A stretch of 64,000 nucleotides of DNA, taken from the NCBI GenBank assembly GCA_015227615.1, contig JAALGZ010000027.1, positions 489,587 through 553,586 of the forward strand. The letters run 5' to 3'. Position 1 is the stretch's first letter, and every line of letters begins with the position of its first letter. Of the stretch, positions 1-12,329 are shown in pieces. The stretch comes from Labyrinthula sp. Ha (Eukaryota > Sar > Bigyra > Labyrinthulida > Labyrinthulaceae). The translations under genes and the position numbers were made by a program. The notes below the pieces were generated by a model. That model was not told the origin of the DNA. It searched no databases and saw only the letters and a list, made by a program, of their open reading frames with translations.

Positions 1-2
1 TG

Positions 3-104
3 TCACCTATTTTGAAGAACTTTGTTCACTACGTTAGGTACGAGGTCCTGAATAACACGTTCATAGCGGAAAGGGGAAATTACTTGAAGAGAAATTGGTA
101 CTGA
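3..104 (+). CDS. Possible 3' end of an unrecognised gene cut by the window edge
   Basis: A reading frame is open from the window edge to a TGA at 102-104. It encodes about 33 residues with a mixed, protein-like composition (it includes FVHYVRYEVLNN and ERGNYLKRNW) and is less AT-rich than the DNA after it. That is the only evidence. The family is not recognised and the frame could be open by chance. The opposite strand is also open here, which weakens the case. Confidence 0.2.
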   Translation, partial: SPILKNFVHYVRYEVLNNTFIAERGNYLKRNWY

Positions 105-427
105 ATCAGTGAGCTTACATAAATAAATAACACTGAAAACGATCTTGATGTAGATTTTATTGGTAATTGAATGGGAAGTACATCGTTGCCTAAATCTTTG
201 AATTATTTTACTCTCCATATCTAAATGAAATAGCATATAGGATTCACTGCTTTCTAAAAAAGAATTACCGGGGAAGAGAAAACTTCAAGATCAAAAGATT
301 TTCAATTTATCAAATGTTGAATTTAGGATGAATAGTCTTAGTGAATAGAACAACCCGTTGTCTCTATTGGAAATACTGATTGACTCTACACAGATAAAAA
401 ATTCTGAAGTAAAATGTGGTAATATAA

Positions 428-712
428 GATGATACTCAAAAGATTTATGAATCGAAATGTTTTGTCTTTTTCAGAATATTTCAGCAAGAGATTTTGCCAG
501 TTCAGGACGGGATTGGCGGTTCGTTTTATTTGGAGTGCAACAGTGATGTGGATGAAGTTGGTGAAAGATTTGTCGAATTTGTTTTGCATAACGTTCAAAG
601 AGGTTATATGGAAAAATCAAGTAATAACGAATGGACTGTGAAGCAACTAGTGTTTAAGAAAACTTGTACTTGTAGCTATTGTTTACACAAATTTCAGCCT
701 TTATTTTCTTAA
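428..712 (+). CDS. Coding-like segment of unknown function
   Basis: An open frame of 94 codons without an early ATG follows a stop at 425-427 and ends with TAA at 710-712. Bases 480-650 are noticeably richer in G+C than their surroundings and encode an ordinary-looking segment (VQDGIGGSFYLECNSDVDEV, then FVEFVLHNVQRGY). A pyrimidine-rich tract ending in CAG at about 474 could be a 3' splice site, so this may be an internal or terminal exon. It may equally be an eroded transposon piece. No family is recognised. Confidence 0.25.
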   Translation, partial: DDTQKIYESKCFVFFRIFQQEILPVQDGIGGSFYLECNSDVDEVGERFVEFVLHNVQRGYMEKSSNNEWTVKQLVFKKTCTCSYCLHKFQPLFS

Positions 713-3700
713 TTTCTAATATCAGAATGAGAGGAAACATGTAAATGCATATCCCCAAACATAATATTTATTAAGTCTTTAAGTCATATTTCCAGAGTAT
801 TATTTAACGTATTATGGTTTGGCATTTACTTTTATCTGATAAAAGTTCGCGTCTTCTACCTCCATCTCATTAAGTATATTGGATTTAGGAGCTTTACCGA
901 GTACTTTCTTGTGTGAATAGGTTTCAGGTTTTCTTGAGATGTAGGTTATGATGCTGTAGCTGTGGTTTGCACAATATTACATATATTTGACTAATAAATA
1001 AATAAATATATATACATATATATATATATATCCATAAATTAATAAGGGTCTCATCCTCTCAAAAAACTACAATTTTGACATGATTACCTTTATTTTCCGA
1101 ATTTATGTACTAATTTGAATACTCCATTATTATGTTCATGTTTGAACAATATAAATTCGGTTTCAAAAAATCTCTATGCATGCATCACTTTGAATATGTT
1201 CGACATGATTATTTTAAAGTAGTTTTTTATATTAAGGAATTTCTTTACTAGCTCTTGATTATGTAATTAAATTCTTTTGGCGATGGTGTGGTTAAATAAC
1301 CTGAGCAGTTATATATATATATAATAGTGCTTATGTGTTGATAGTATTTGATGAATGAGTGGAGTTTGCAAACAGTGTTCAAGGGAATTTTCCCAAGGAA
1401 AATGCATTTTACAGACACAGGAGGTGTTTTAGCTGAATGTTTCCCTCCATGTTTTTTGTTTTAAATTTTAAGCTAGATGTTCAATAATGGATGAATGTTT
1501 TATTGGTTTGGAGCTGATGTGCATTATGAAACTATCATTTACATGACGAATCCTCTAGCGCAAAGTTCAATGTTGAACATATTTATTTTGAAGAGACCAT
1601 TTTTATTCTTTGTGTTATGTGGTTCATACAGCAAGAGGATATCCATTGTATTATTCAAATATTATTAAAGTATAGCCGATCTGCAGAAGAGCATTTATCT
1701 CTTGATCTTTGTGTACAGCATAGCCCGTCTCTACAAGAATTGATTCACTTACAATGGTTCGGTATTCTTTGGTCATCAGAAGGAATATTTTTTTATCTCA
1801 ATATCCATATATCTTACAATAACAATATATTAATTACTTTTTACGGTATTGAGGTTTTCTTATTGTAATATTCGAAATAAAGATACTTAAGTTTCGGGTG
1901 ACGTATTGCACAATAATTTTATCTCTACTGTTGAATTTTACATAATCCAAATCTAAAGTAGTGTTATTTTATAATCTTGCTTTAATTTGCTGGAGAATAT
2001 TTATTCTTTTAATTTTGTTTTATTCAACATTAATTTTTGTTTTTCTGTCATTGAAGTTTAGACTGAATGGGATGGCTTTACCTTCACCATCTGACGGATG
2101 GAAATATTGATCAAACTTTTAATCTTTTCCTTCTTCTTGTTTAGGTGAGTTAATATTATTTTATTTTTGAAAAAGCTTTATTTTCTTAAATCGTCCTACT
2201 TTGATAAAGCAAGTTCCTGATTTGTGATATATATATATATGTATGTATACTATCACATTTCTATCAAACATACTCTATATTATCACCAGACATCTGTTTG
2301 TGTACGAATCTTCCATACTTTTCACACCGTTTCTTCTTTGGAGAAACCTTAGAGGTTGTCAATTAGATTTAAAAATTAGCACATACACTTAAAAGGATAT
2401 AAATTTCTGTTCTAAACCAAATGTATGTACTATAGTGATATAGAATTTTACATATGTGTAGATGTTTAAAAGTTCTTAAGGAATAATACTTTATATGGGA
2501 AATTATAACCCATTGTATTATTTATTTATAATTTGAAAAGCGTCTTTATTTTTCTGGTATTTCGTTTGTTCGTCGCTGGATTTTTTGCCATTATTTAATG
2601 ACATTGCTTTACATGAAATGGAGTATCGTATTTCTCTGTAGTTCAAATTATTTTGAGATATTGAATTGTTGTTAATATTATTTTATCTAGCTATTTAGTC
2701 TAGTTCGGTTAAGAAAGAATATTATTACATATATAGTAGCCGAATTATAGGTACCTGATTTCTTAACCGTGTTTTGGGTTTCGGAAAAATATTTAAAATT
2801 TATTAACGGAGTAATTAAAAACTCTGTCTTTGCAAAAAAAGTTATGGTGGGTTTTTATCTTTAAGTTTAAAAATTTTAGACATATTTAACGGGGAAAAAA
2901 TAGCTATGTTGGTACTTAAACTAGGAGTCGAGCGAAGTTGAAAAGGAATGAACGGAAGCCCTTTGGTTATTTTCAGATTGCTAGGTACAGGAAGAAACTA
3001 TGTTGGTTAAATTCATACTTGATTTTTATACTCAGAATGGGTAATGTTCATTAAAACTGAGAATATCCAAGATATTTTCACAGCTTGAAGTCTTATGATC
3101 TTGTCGTAGACCTAGTTTATTTTATATATATATATGTCATGAGCTATGTAATTCTCTCAGGAAATATACCTTCACTTAAGACAAAAATTCTTACTTGGTT
3201 TTAAATGGGTTCTATTACGATGAAATTACTTTCCTCCAACATGTATACGTAATTTTCAATTTTCTTTATACATTTTTACTAGTTATTGAGACTTAGTTCA
3301 ACACAGAACAACAACTCAAGTATGGTCCCAGTTTTCAAAACTATACGGGGATGCTGTAAACTAAACTAATCTTATTACAGCTACTTTTTATCTGTTCAAA
3401 AGGATAACCACACATATTTTTCCTTCAGTATTCCTTAGCAGAACAGGATTTTTAGATACTACAATATGATATTTACCAAGATTTTAGGATTTAAGAATAA
3501 GATATTCTTATCCTTACATTGAACCCACTTGTCACTTACTGCAATATAATAAAAATCTATTTAAAACTTTGTTTTGATAGTATTCTTACATATTTTGCTA
3601 GCTTAGGTTCCTAGCCACGTTTAATTGATACCACGTAAAAACTAGAATGTCTAGTAATATTCAGAAACTCTCGAATTACATAATTATATATATATAGTAC

Positions 3701-3990
3701 TTCCTACAAAAAAACTTGTGACATGATGTGATATATGTCCCTAAGATATATTTTTCCAGTGAAAATAAAGACAGTTCTGTTAAAAATATCTATGCCCCAA
3801 AGATAAGCATTTTAGGAAATAGACACCCTCGTCATCTACATTTAAAGCAAAATTTGACTGCGTTTATACCGTATTTGCAGATAAAAATAACATTTCCACT
3901 GATGCTAATGTATTTATGCTCTCCGATACCAAAATTTGCTTTAAAGAATATGTCGTATTGAATGTTTTCTATGTGCTTGAGATAAACGAT
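713..3990. other. Non-coding AT-rich stretch
   Basis: No supported gene. The stretch holds several (TA)n/(TATA)n runs (about 990-1030, 1308-1323, 2228-2240, 3122-3135, 3685-3697). Two short open frames at 1617-1868 and 3728-3961 show no recognisable domain; the first starts without an ATG context and has no conserved feature. I treat both as chance frames. Confidence 0.5.
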
Positions 3991-3999
3991 AAGTATTAT

Positions 4000-5026
4000 T
4001 TTCGTATTTTACGTCATAAGTAAGCTAAATCTCCTCTGCTAAAGGTCAAAGAATCAAAATCCAGTCACGAACCTGTTGTGTATTTATTTTCTTTCTTTAG
4101 TATTAACAGAAGCAAAAATAGGAATGAACAGTGAATACCAAACTAATAATATATTCCTTAAGTAACCATAAAAATACCATTAAAACAACACATGAATAAT
4201 ATAACGTTTTTAATTACTACAGAGGTACAAGATCGTCAACTAACGGGAACAATCTTTATAATAAACAGAAAACAAACCTCTCTTCGATACATGCAATATT
4301 GTTCCTGTATACAAATTCTTTACCTTAAATAAGTTCTGAACTGTAACGCTTAATAAATATCAAAGTTTTTTCTACACATTCAACATACTCAAAACCGAAT
4401 TTATCGACCATAATTAATCTACAGGTGTAAAACTTCTCTTCAAATTTTCCAATAAATTATTTGATCTTGTTTAAGACACAAGTTGTTCGTTTTCTTAATA
4501 TATTTATCAGCCAACTGTAACTGACGTTTTCATTCTTCATTAAATTTTAAATACCTTTTTGCAAAGTCTTGAACTATAGACTATTTCCAAAGCAACCTTG
4601 TACTGAATTTATCATCAATATTTGTTGTGAAGTTAGTATTTTTAATAAATTAAAGAATATAAAGATAATGTGGTACATTTACTCCGTTTTGATTTCTAGA
4701 AAGATTGGTATGCGTAAGTGTTTGACAAGAAAATGATGAAATCTTTCTTAAATATCATATTGAGAATGACCATAAACTTCAAAAATTGATATCTCAGTGC
4801 TATGGTTTTTCAAGAACACATTTGACTACTCCGACAAAAACTTCTACTGATCACATTTAATTTTAATTGGTTCCCCAGGTGCATTGAATAAACTTTGACT
4901 TAGACTTTAATTATTTAGCTACCAATTTTATTTTTATGGTTTAGACAGATTGCAAACCCCGTTGAATCAACAACAAATTCTAATGACCTCTTTATATTGG
5001 TTGTAGTTCATAAGAATGCTAAACCA

Positions 5027-5058
<32 letters not shown>

Positions 5059-7100
5059 GAATAACTCTAGTTAACCGAAACTTCCATTAATATTTAAATG
5101 TGTGATTTTACAGTTTACTATCTTTTCCATATTACATACATGGCAGAAAGGAAATAATCCAGTTACAAATTTTCCTATCCCTGAAAAAAATAAACCTCTT
5201 CATAAAATATTATGTAGCAGCAACTAAATTATGAGGTACAAATACTATTTAATTGTGTACATATTTAAGCTGACACATGCGTGTGTATGGAACAACATAA
5301 ATTCTTGTATACTAAGAAAAGTCACATTCGCTATATTTAAAATTCTTAAACTCATATTCCCGCTCCTGAATGTTAAGCTCCGACATATTCTAATCTTTAC
5401 ATCGAAAACATTTTTGCAAGAACCCATCTTCTTTCAAAAACATATTTTCGCTAGGAATCTTTAGTTTCAATATGATAGATTAATTCCGGACTCTTGTTTT
5501 CAAAGTGATTTCATTCCCGTCTACAAGTATTTTACCTAATCTTATCCCCACCTACGCTATTGAAACTGGTAGCAATCAATGGTTGAGTCTATCGCTTATA
5601 TTTTTGTACCCTTTAAATATATAGGAGTAGCACTATAATTATGTAGTAGATTGGTGTATCGAACACATTTTTTCTTATAAATATCTTCAACAGGGTTTTT
5701 GTGGCGCAGTTAAAAGTGTAAATATAGAGATGAATTTAATAAACCTAAAATGTTGGAATTCGTGTATTATGTGTATAATTTCCTTTTCGACAACATTCAA
5801 ATCTACTTTTTGATCCAAAAGAGCGTTAGAGAACAATTCTATTAGATTTTTATCTCCGTTAGAAATTAAATGAATTAAAGCTGTGTATACAGTTTATTTA
5901 GAAGCATCACACGCTAAAAATATTTGTAGTTTCAGCTATTCCTTCATTTAGCTGATTGTACTTCATATCATCATGTTCACTCCAAGATTCACACCAAGAT
6001 ATGCTAACCACATCCTTCTTAGTAATCGTTGTATTTAAGCAAAAAACTTCCCCCAACCTTTTGTAAAACCTCTTTGCAGAGAATTTATTTTTAAAAAAGT
6101 ATACAATAGTTCCATGTATGAAAACTAAGGAGCTTCTATGGTAGGCTCAGCGAATTTGAAGATAGTTCATATCCTGAATAATCTAAACGTGTTACTGGAA
6201 ACAAAATATCAGTATTAAAAATTTACATCTTTAAATATGTATCCTTAAACCTGCCTTATTCAATATTTCAGAAACAACACATAGCAACTCAACACGTTGC
6301 TTGTATCCTCTGTTTTTCTATATGATAAAATACAATCACAATAAATAATGATCAAGGCCATATAATATAATAATATGAGATTAACTATACTTAGTTTTGA
6401 CAATCTGGGACAAATAGAAAGCCCCATAGGTAGAAACTCATACTGATACAATGTTGTTCCAGAAGAAACAAATGTACACGGAGGCCTACTATTCTTCTGA
6501 ACCGCTATTAGAAAAAATAACCCATGCAAGTCAAATGTGTTAAAAACTTTACCTCGGTTATAGTCGATTTAATATCCATTAAAAGTGATAAACATTGATC
6601 TTTAAACTAATATATTTATTAATATGGAAGAAAGGTGTAAAAATCTAATTATTTTTCTTCAAATTATCTTCTTTTCACTTGTTTTCGGATATTGCACTGG
6701 AAATATTATTAACTGAAATTTAAAATAAGAGTTTTCAACATTCCATCTCTTCATCATTTTTGAACCACAATTTAACTGTCATAAGTTCATTAAACTCTAA
6801 GAGATGGAGCTTATAAATCTTATCCTAAAAATAATTTGTTTCAAAATTTTACGAAAATTTAGAGATGATATTTTCAACAACTCACCATTAAAACTAAAAA
6901 ATATAACGAAACAAGACTAGATCAATTTAACCAGTACCCCTAATTCCTTCAAAATATATACATTTACGACACTGATTTAGAAATTTCAAACGTTCATATC
7001 CCACTAACTTAAGTTTATCAATACGGGCTTACAATCCAGTGTTATTAAGTTTGATTTTTATGTTTTTCCTCCCCAGAGTTTTTGCCTTATTCTATAATTT
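4000..7100 (-). mobile_element. Fossil Ty3/Gypsy LTR retrotransposon (pol traces)
   Basis: On the minus strand, 6260-6545 translates to a piece of Gypsy reverse transcriptase: a stretch like TLYQYEFLPMGLS, the familiar fingers/palm region before the active site, followed by a degraded metal-binding region. Lower in coordinate, as expected downstream on this strand, about 5800-5930 gives an RNase H-like start (FLACDASK). The order RT then RNase H fits Metaviridae pol. The outer limits are guesses: no LTR pair, primer site or gag was recognised. The element is heavily broken, with well over ten interruptions, and is probably old. Confidence 0.6.
5032..5059. repeat. (AT)n microsatellite
   Basis: An uninterrupted run of alternating A and T of about 25 bp. 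It is one of the longest of many TA runs in the window. No function is implied. Confidence 0.8.
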
Positions 7101-10100
7101 TATGAAATAAAAAGGACATGTAATTTCCTTCTAGGGGTTGGCTCTTTTCATTTATTCTTCTCTTCCTATTTAATTATATAATCTATAGTATCCATAATTA
7201 GATTAAATTTCTATCCAACATATTAAATAATTTATTTGGTACAAATCGGCATCCCTATCAGAACACTAACAGTGATATGTGTCAAGGACCTAAGAAAAAT
7301 CTTTGCGGATTAACAGCTTGCTTTTTTCTATAAATAAATACCCAAAACTGCTCATAAATTTTATCCGACAGCGCCCTCTGTAGGAAGTAAATCACTGATT
7401 TTCGGTCCAAGCTTCTTATATTTTTTTTGGAAATATTTTGGGTAAACTGAATTAGAGCGAACTACTGTGACTATAGTATCATGGCTGTTGTAATTCCATA
7501 TAATTTAACTAGACTACCCCCAGGGATCCAATTTTATCTTCTCCAAGAAAATTTCCTTTGTTCTGTCTTTTCTGATATTCGAAATACAGGCACTCCTCGC
7601 CACATTTCCACCTTGTTGAAAACAACCAAAAACTTTAAATCACTTTTATTTTTTGCGTAATTTTCTCTAAATCTTTGCAGTTTAATATTCAATTCATGAT
7701 GTTTAATCGTATAATTTCCACTGTATGTATTGAAAGTCATCTCCATCTTTTATTTGGTAAGTGCACAATTTTCTGGTTCTTTTACAGGAAGGTACTTAAA
7801 TCAAATTTTCTACCAAAACTCTTCCTAGTACTTGCTGTTGCATTACTAGACTTGTCAGACAATACGTTTACAACACCAGAATGAGATTCTTTAGACTAAA
7901 ATTTTATTTTCTTCTCCCAAAAGCTCAGTTTCCATCGTCATCTGGGAAATATTTAGTATATTACAAGTGTATACGTATTATATTGGCATGTAAGTGTGTC
8001 AATATTTAATAAATCTAGCCGTAAGGCTCCCATCCCATGTCAAAGAATCTTTAGAATGATTAATTGTCTTAAAACTACTCCACTGATGTGGCTTGGAAAA
8101 TTTACCCATATTACATTTATAATTTTGCAACTCACTTTAAGTAAATACCCTCTCAGATCATGTAACACGGAAATAGATATATCAACTTTTAAACTTAAAA
8201 AACATTGGTTGAAAACTGCATTCTGTAAATTATCCCCGTTGTTGAAAGTACTAATCAAAGCAACTAAAGAAACTGAACCCGTTTAGCTTCTTAATATAGC
8301 AGCAGTTTGTATAGGAACAAAGACGTAATGTTTTTTAAGTTCGACTCTTATTCATAAGAGAGAGATAAATTTCTTGACAACGTAAAACTATATAAAATAC
8401 GAAAGTTACAAAGGATTCAGATGTTCAACCAGTCTAGAATCAAACTCATAACTAACTTTTTTCCTCTTCAGTTCTAGGAAAGATGTTTGGTTGGACGAGG
8501 GTGTATTGCCGAAGTACCCTTTGGAAGATTTTCACACTTTGCATTAAGTTTAGTCATTAGAGAAGTTCTACCTTTAGCAAGTGGGTCGATTTTTTCTTGT
8601 ATTTTTAAACATAAAAGCAATATATTTTGAATGTTCCCCTTTTGATGCTTTTTTTTGTTGAATTTTTATAACATCTTCTTCCAGTAAACTAAGGAGAGAC
8701 TATGTAAATTGAAACAAAGAAATACCCTGCGGCTTTTCAGGAGAACTCTGAAGAGACGGACATTAGTCCGTGTTATTTTCAATTTTCATATCTTAAGTTC
8801 TAAGTATACCTTGTTTCCTCTGTGAAGGATTCAAGGGTTGAAACGAAGTCTTGAATCTACTACGTGACTCTATGTTTATTTTAATATTAATGAAAGGGGA
8901 ATAAAAAAATGAATAGTGTGTGTCAATCAAAGCGGATATCACCTACCTAAAAAATATAATACATTGAAAACAAGCTAAGTGTAATATAAAACCTGCAACC
9001 ACCACTGAGCCACAACCATACTAGTGGAACGAAGTGTCTCCGTGCACAATATTCCACAAGGGTTTAATAGGTTCAGAAAAATTTTGCTCTCTGAAGCGGA
9101 TTTAACTGTTGCCAAGCAACATAGACTTTCATTATATCTTTTATTAATTTAGAAATATGGCACTCGATAGATGAAAATTGGAATAGGAAATGTCTTTTTT
9201 CACTGACAGTAGACTATATAGAAGTCCCAGAATTAAGTTTTAGCTTTGCACAGCTTCATTATTCCACCGACATTTATATAAACGACTTCTAACTTGGTAA
9301 TCTTTGAACTTCCTTTTATCAATTAGGTTTGGTGATAAGGAATGTTCTAATGACAAGTTTCAGAAAGTTTTTAATAACCTTCATATGCAGTTTAAATATT
9401 GTATTGGTAAAAACAAGAAATTAAAAACGACTGTTTTTTTTTAGATTTGACATTCTGTTTATTGGTGCAAATAATTTTTCAGGTCATGTTTGTGTTTTAG
9501 TTGTTCGAGCTGCTTCACTAACTCTACTGATGTCTTGCACAATAATTATTGTAAATTTCTTATCGAGTTCAGAAACCTCTAGAATCTTACTATATTTTTC
9601 ATTTTGTCCGGGAGTTCTATTATTTTCAGAAGTTAAATAGCAATTTCTCCTTTTCTAACTGAATTTGGGTATATACTAAAGTTTTTGGGGAGATCCAGGT
9701 ATAAGAGGTATCATTGTCAATCTCCAATCCTTTATTGTGATATTTTAAACGATGGTTGAGAAGGATGTTAATATATCCTAAAACAAATTCATAAGATTTC
9801 TAATCTTTGATTCGGGCTTACTAACATTTTGGTATTATTATATATGGATCTGGTAGAGCCCTTATATATTGGTCTCTGTAAAATTTTAACTTCCTATTCT
9901 TTTTGATATCATTGCCGAGAAGTACTACATTTCTGTTACCATGCTGTTAACCCAGTTAATATAACTTTACCTCACAATTTCCTCGGGTAATTTTAGTATA
10001 AATCGCCTCTAATATTATGTGAAAGTACTTTCTCAACCGTTTCCCTTGTCAACAGTTTAACTACTTCCACAGAGTTTAACACAGTTGGAGTCTTACAGAC

Positions 10101-12329
10101 TGTTATAAATGAAGCATTTCATGGATCAAAGGTACAACCATTATTCTTTCGGAGGAGTATTATTCATTCTCTGACAAATTCTTATGATATTTTACAAGTT
10201 CAGGATCAAGCTGCTTTATGAGCACATGATCGTTAGTAAAGACAATGTTTTTTTGGATGGAACTTGAGCAAGTGATGTTGCTTTAATGACAAAGATACAG
10301 ATGACTTCATATTCAAAAGATGTATTGTTACTATTTCTGTTAGCGCCGGGTTTCTCTGGTATTTTTCTTATTTTGCTTGACCGCATCCACCACATCCGCA
10401 TGGATTGTAATAATAAAGCTCCTAGCTTAGGATTGAACTAGAAATCTCCGTGGAAGGAATGGGGTATGGCTGTTTTAAATTCCTATGCGCATAACTTTTC
10501 TATGGTTTATAATGCATTATTTTAATTAATTTGGAGACAAGAAATAAAGGTTCCATTGGTATTAGTACTGTTAGAAATACCAAGCCAATTGTTAACATCT
10601 AACCCATTCCTAGACGCTTGAGCGCTAAAATTTACGGCAAATAATAATTTTCTTCTTTTTAATGGGTACGTGAAAAAGATATAATTTTAACTAAGCTTAA
10701 ATCTTAGCCCGAACAGAGGAGTATAGCACTTGTAAAAGGCATTACCGTGGCTCTGAACTAAGTAATAACCACTTTCAACCTTCCGTGACTAGGCCCTTTG
10801 ATTTCATTAATCCTGCTGGCGAGCTTTTCCGCCATGAACGCTGCTACGCATCCAGACGTCGCTGGCGGATTCGAGAAGAGTCATGAATCCATATCTAGAC
10901 TGATTTTAACCTAACTTGCAAAGCATATAAAGAATTCATATGTACTATTCTTGGACAATCTGGCTCCCTTTCTTTTCGTCCCTGATAAGTTGCAGAATAA
11001 TTGTTACTTGAATCATCGCAAGCCCGATGATATTTATAGAGATACTTTTAAATATCTGCATTCAAAGGTTTATATCTCCTGAAAACTAAATCCGATGAGA
11101 TATTTGGTTCTTGTGCTTAGAATCTTACATTTTGTTTCCTCGATTCTAAAGTCTAGAATTTACTTTCAGCATGTTATCAGCCAGTAATAGAATTGCTTAG
11201 TAAAAACTTAATTGCTATGTAACTAATAAATGTAATTCATGGGTTATTATTCATTGCTCAAGGAATGAAAAGTGTAAAAGCTGTTCATCAAGTATTTATA
11301 TTCCAACTTACTAGTGCTGGTTTGATATTCTTACAAGAAGTTATGAGTAAAGCAGGTTTAAGAACTCTAATAATAGATTCTGGTCCTAATAAGAGAAATT
11401 TTAGATATTTAATATATGGTCATGTTTATATAGTTTGTATATTTAGAGTAAATTAAGCAGCTAGAGTATATGTTGCGTTTTAACCAATAAGAATTCAATA
11501 TATAAGCTACAAACAGAATATATGATAGCACAAAGAGTCCCCATCAACCCCCAGTAATATGTTTTTTTATTCATCATGATTAAAGTTATGAAATGTTCTG
11601 GTTTTTCCTTTTCTCTTAATTCACATGATTATAAAGGTATATATTTTCAGCATAACCTGTGTATTATTATGAGGTTTGTATTTCATTGACATGCAGTGAT
11701 ATGATTGGTTAGATATATAGCATATTATTGGATAAAGAGTATGTCAGGATTGGCCATAGTGACAATCAATTGAGGAAAACCAACAGAAAATAACGCTTAA
11801 GCAGTAGAATATCAGGGAAGCATAACAGAGCTAAACAAAGTAAAAATAAGACCTAAGAGTATAAAGATATTGACTATTCCGAATACATAACACATCTGAG
11901 AAAGCGCTAAAGACTGCACACACAGAAGAATCATACCTGTGGTGTTCCACCTGTTTTGTCTCAGCATTTGAGATTCATTAATCTCAATAGACAATTACTG
12001 TGAAATGATACACCTAATTTAATACAGCTGTTAAGACCATGAAAAAATCATTCGTTGCTACTCGTCATACTCAACAAGAAAGGACCAATTCAAAAAAAAA
12101 ATCGAATGATTTGATAATATTAAAATATCAAGATATACTTGTAACTTTTGCAGATATTAAGGCACATAAAATTGTCAAATTATCTGAGTTTTAGCTGGGA
12201 GTCTTAAGCTGATTAGACAAAAAAGACAAGAAATAACTATGAAACGGCCAGTTGAGAAGCTAAAATATTAATTTAGTTTAGTCGATTCTGATGTGAAGTA
12301 TGCTACTTCTGCTGAATGAATTGATATTT
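7101..12329. other. Long stretch without a supported gene
   Basis: This DNA is AT-rich and has only short open frames. Frames at 7534-7746 (-), 7996-8286 (+) and 10216-10401 (-) show no family signature; some may be further Gypsy debris because they border the fossil below 7.1 kb. A G+C-rich island lies near 10810-10870 (see findings). A 63-codon ATG frame at 11265-11456 (+) has an even, protein-like composition but no recognised domain. Confidence 0.45.
11265..11456 (+). CDS. Small hypothetical ORF
   Basis: An ATG-initiated frame of 63 codons. Its residues are balanced (it includes HQVFIFQLTSAGLIFLQEV, then SKAGLRTLIIDSGPNKRN) and not just the Ile/Lys/Asn/Phe-rich pattern of random AT-rich DNA. 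Codons are strongly A/T-ending. It could be a nuclear copy of organelle DNA or a decayed exon. No family was recognised and no partner lies nearby, so it is only a candidate. Confidence 0.2.
   Translation: MKSVKAVHQVFIFQLTSAGLIFLQEVMSKAGLRTLIIDSGPNKRNFRYLIYGHVYIVCIFRVN

Noticed and set aside
1617-1868. 83-codon frame as a gene
   Set aside because: No recognised motif and no support from composition beyond its middle third; probably chance or eroded repeat.
8985-9030. Possible tRNA on the minus strand (TGGCTCAGTGG resembles an A box)
   Set aside because: No B box (GGTTCRANNCC) follows at tRNA spacing and no acceptor stem can be closed.
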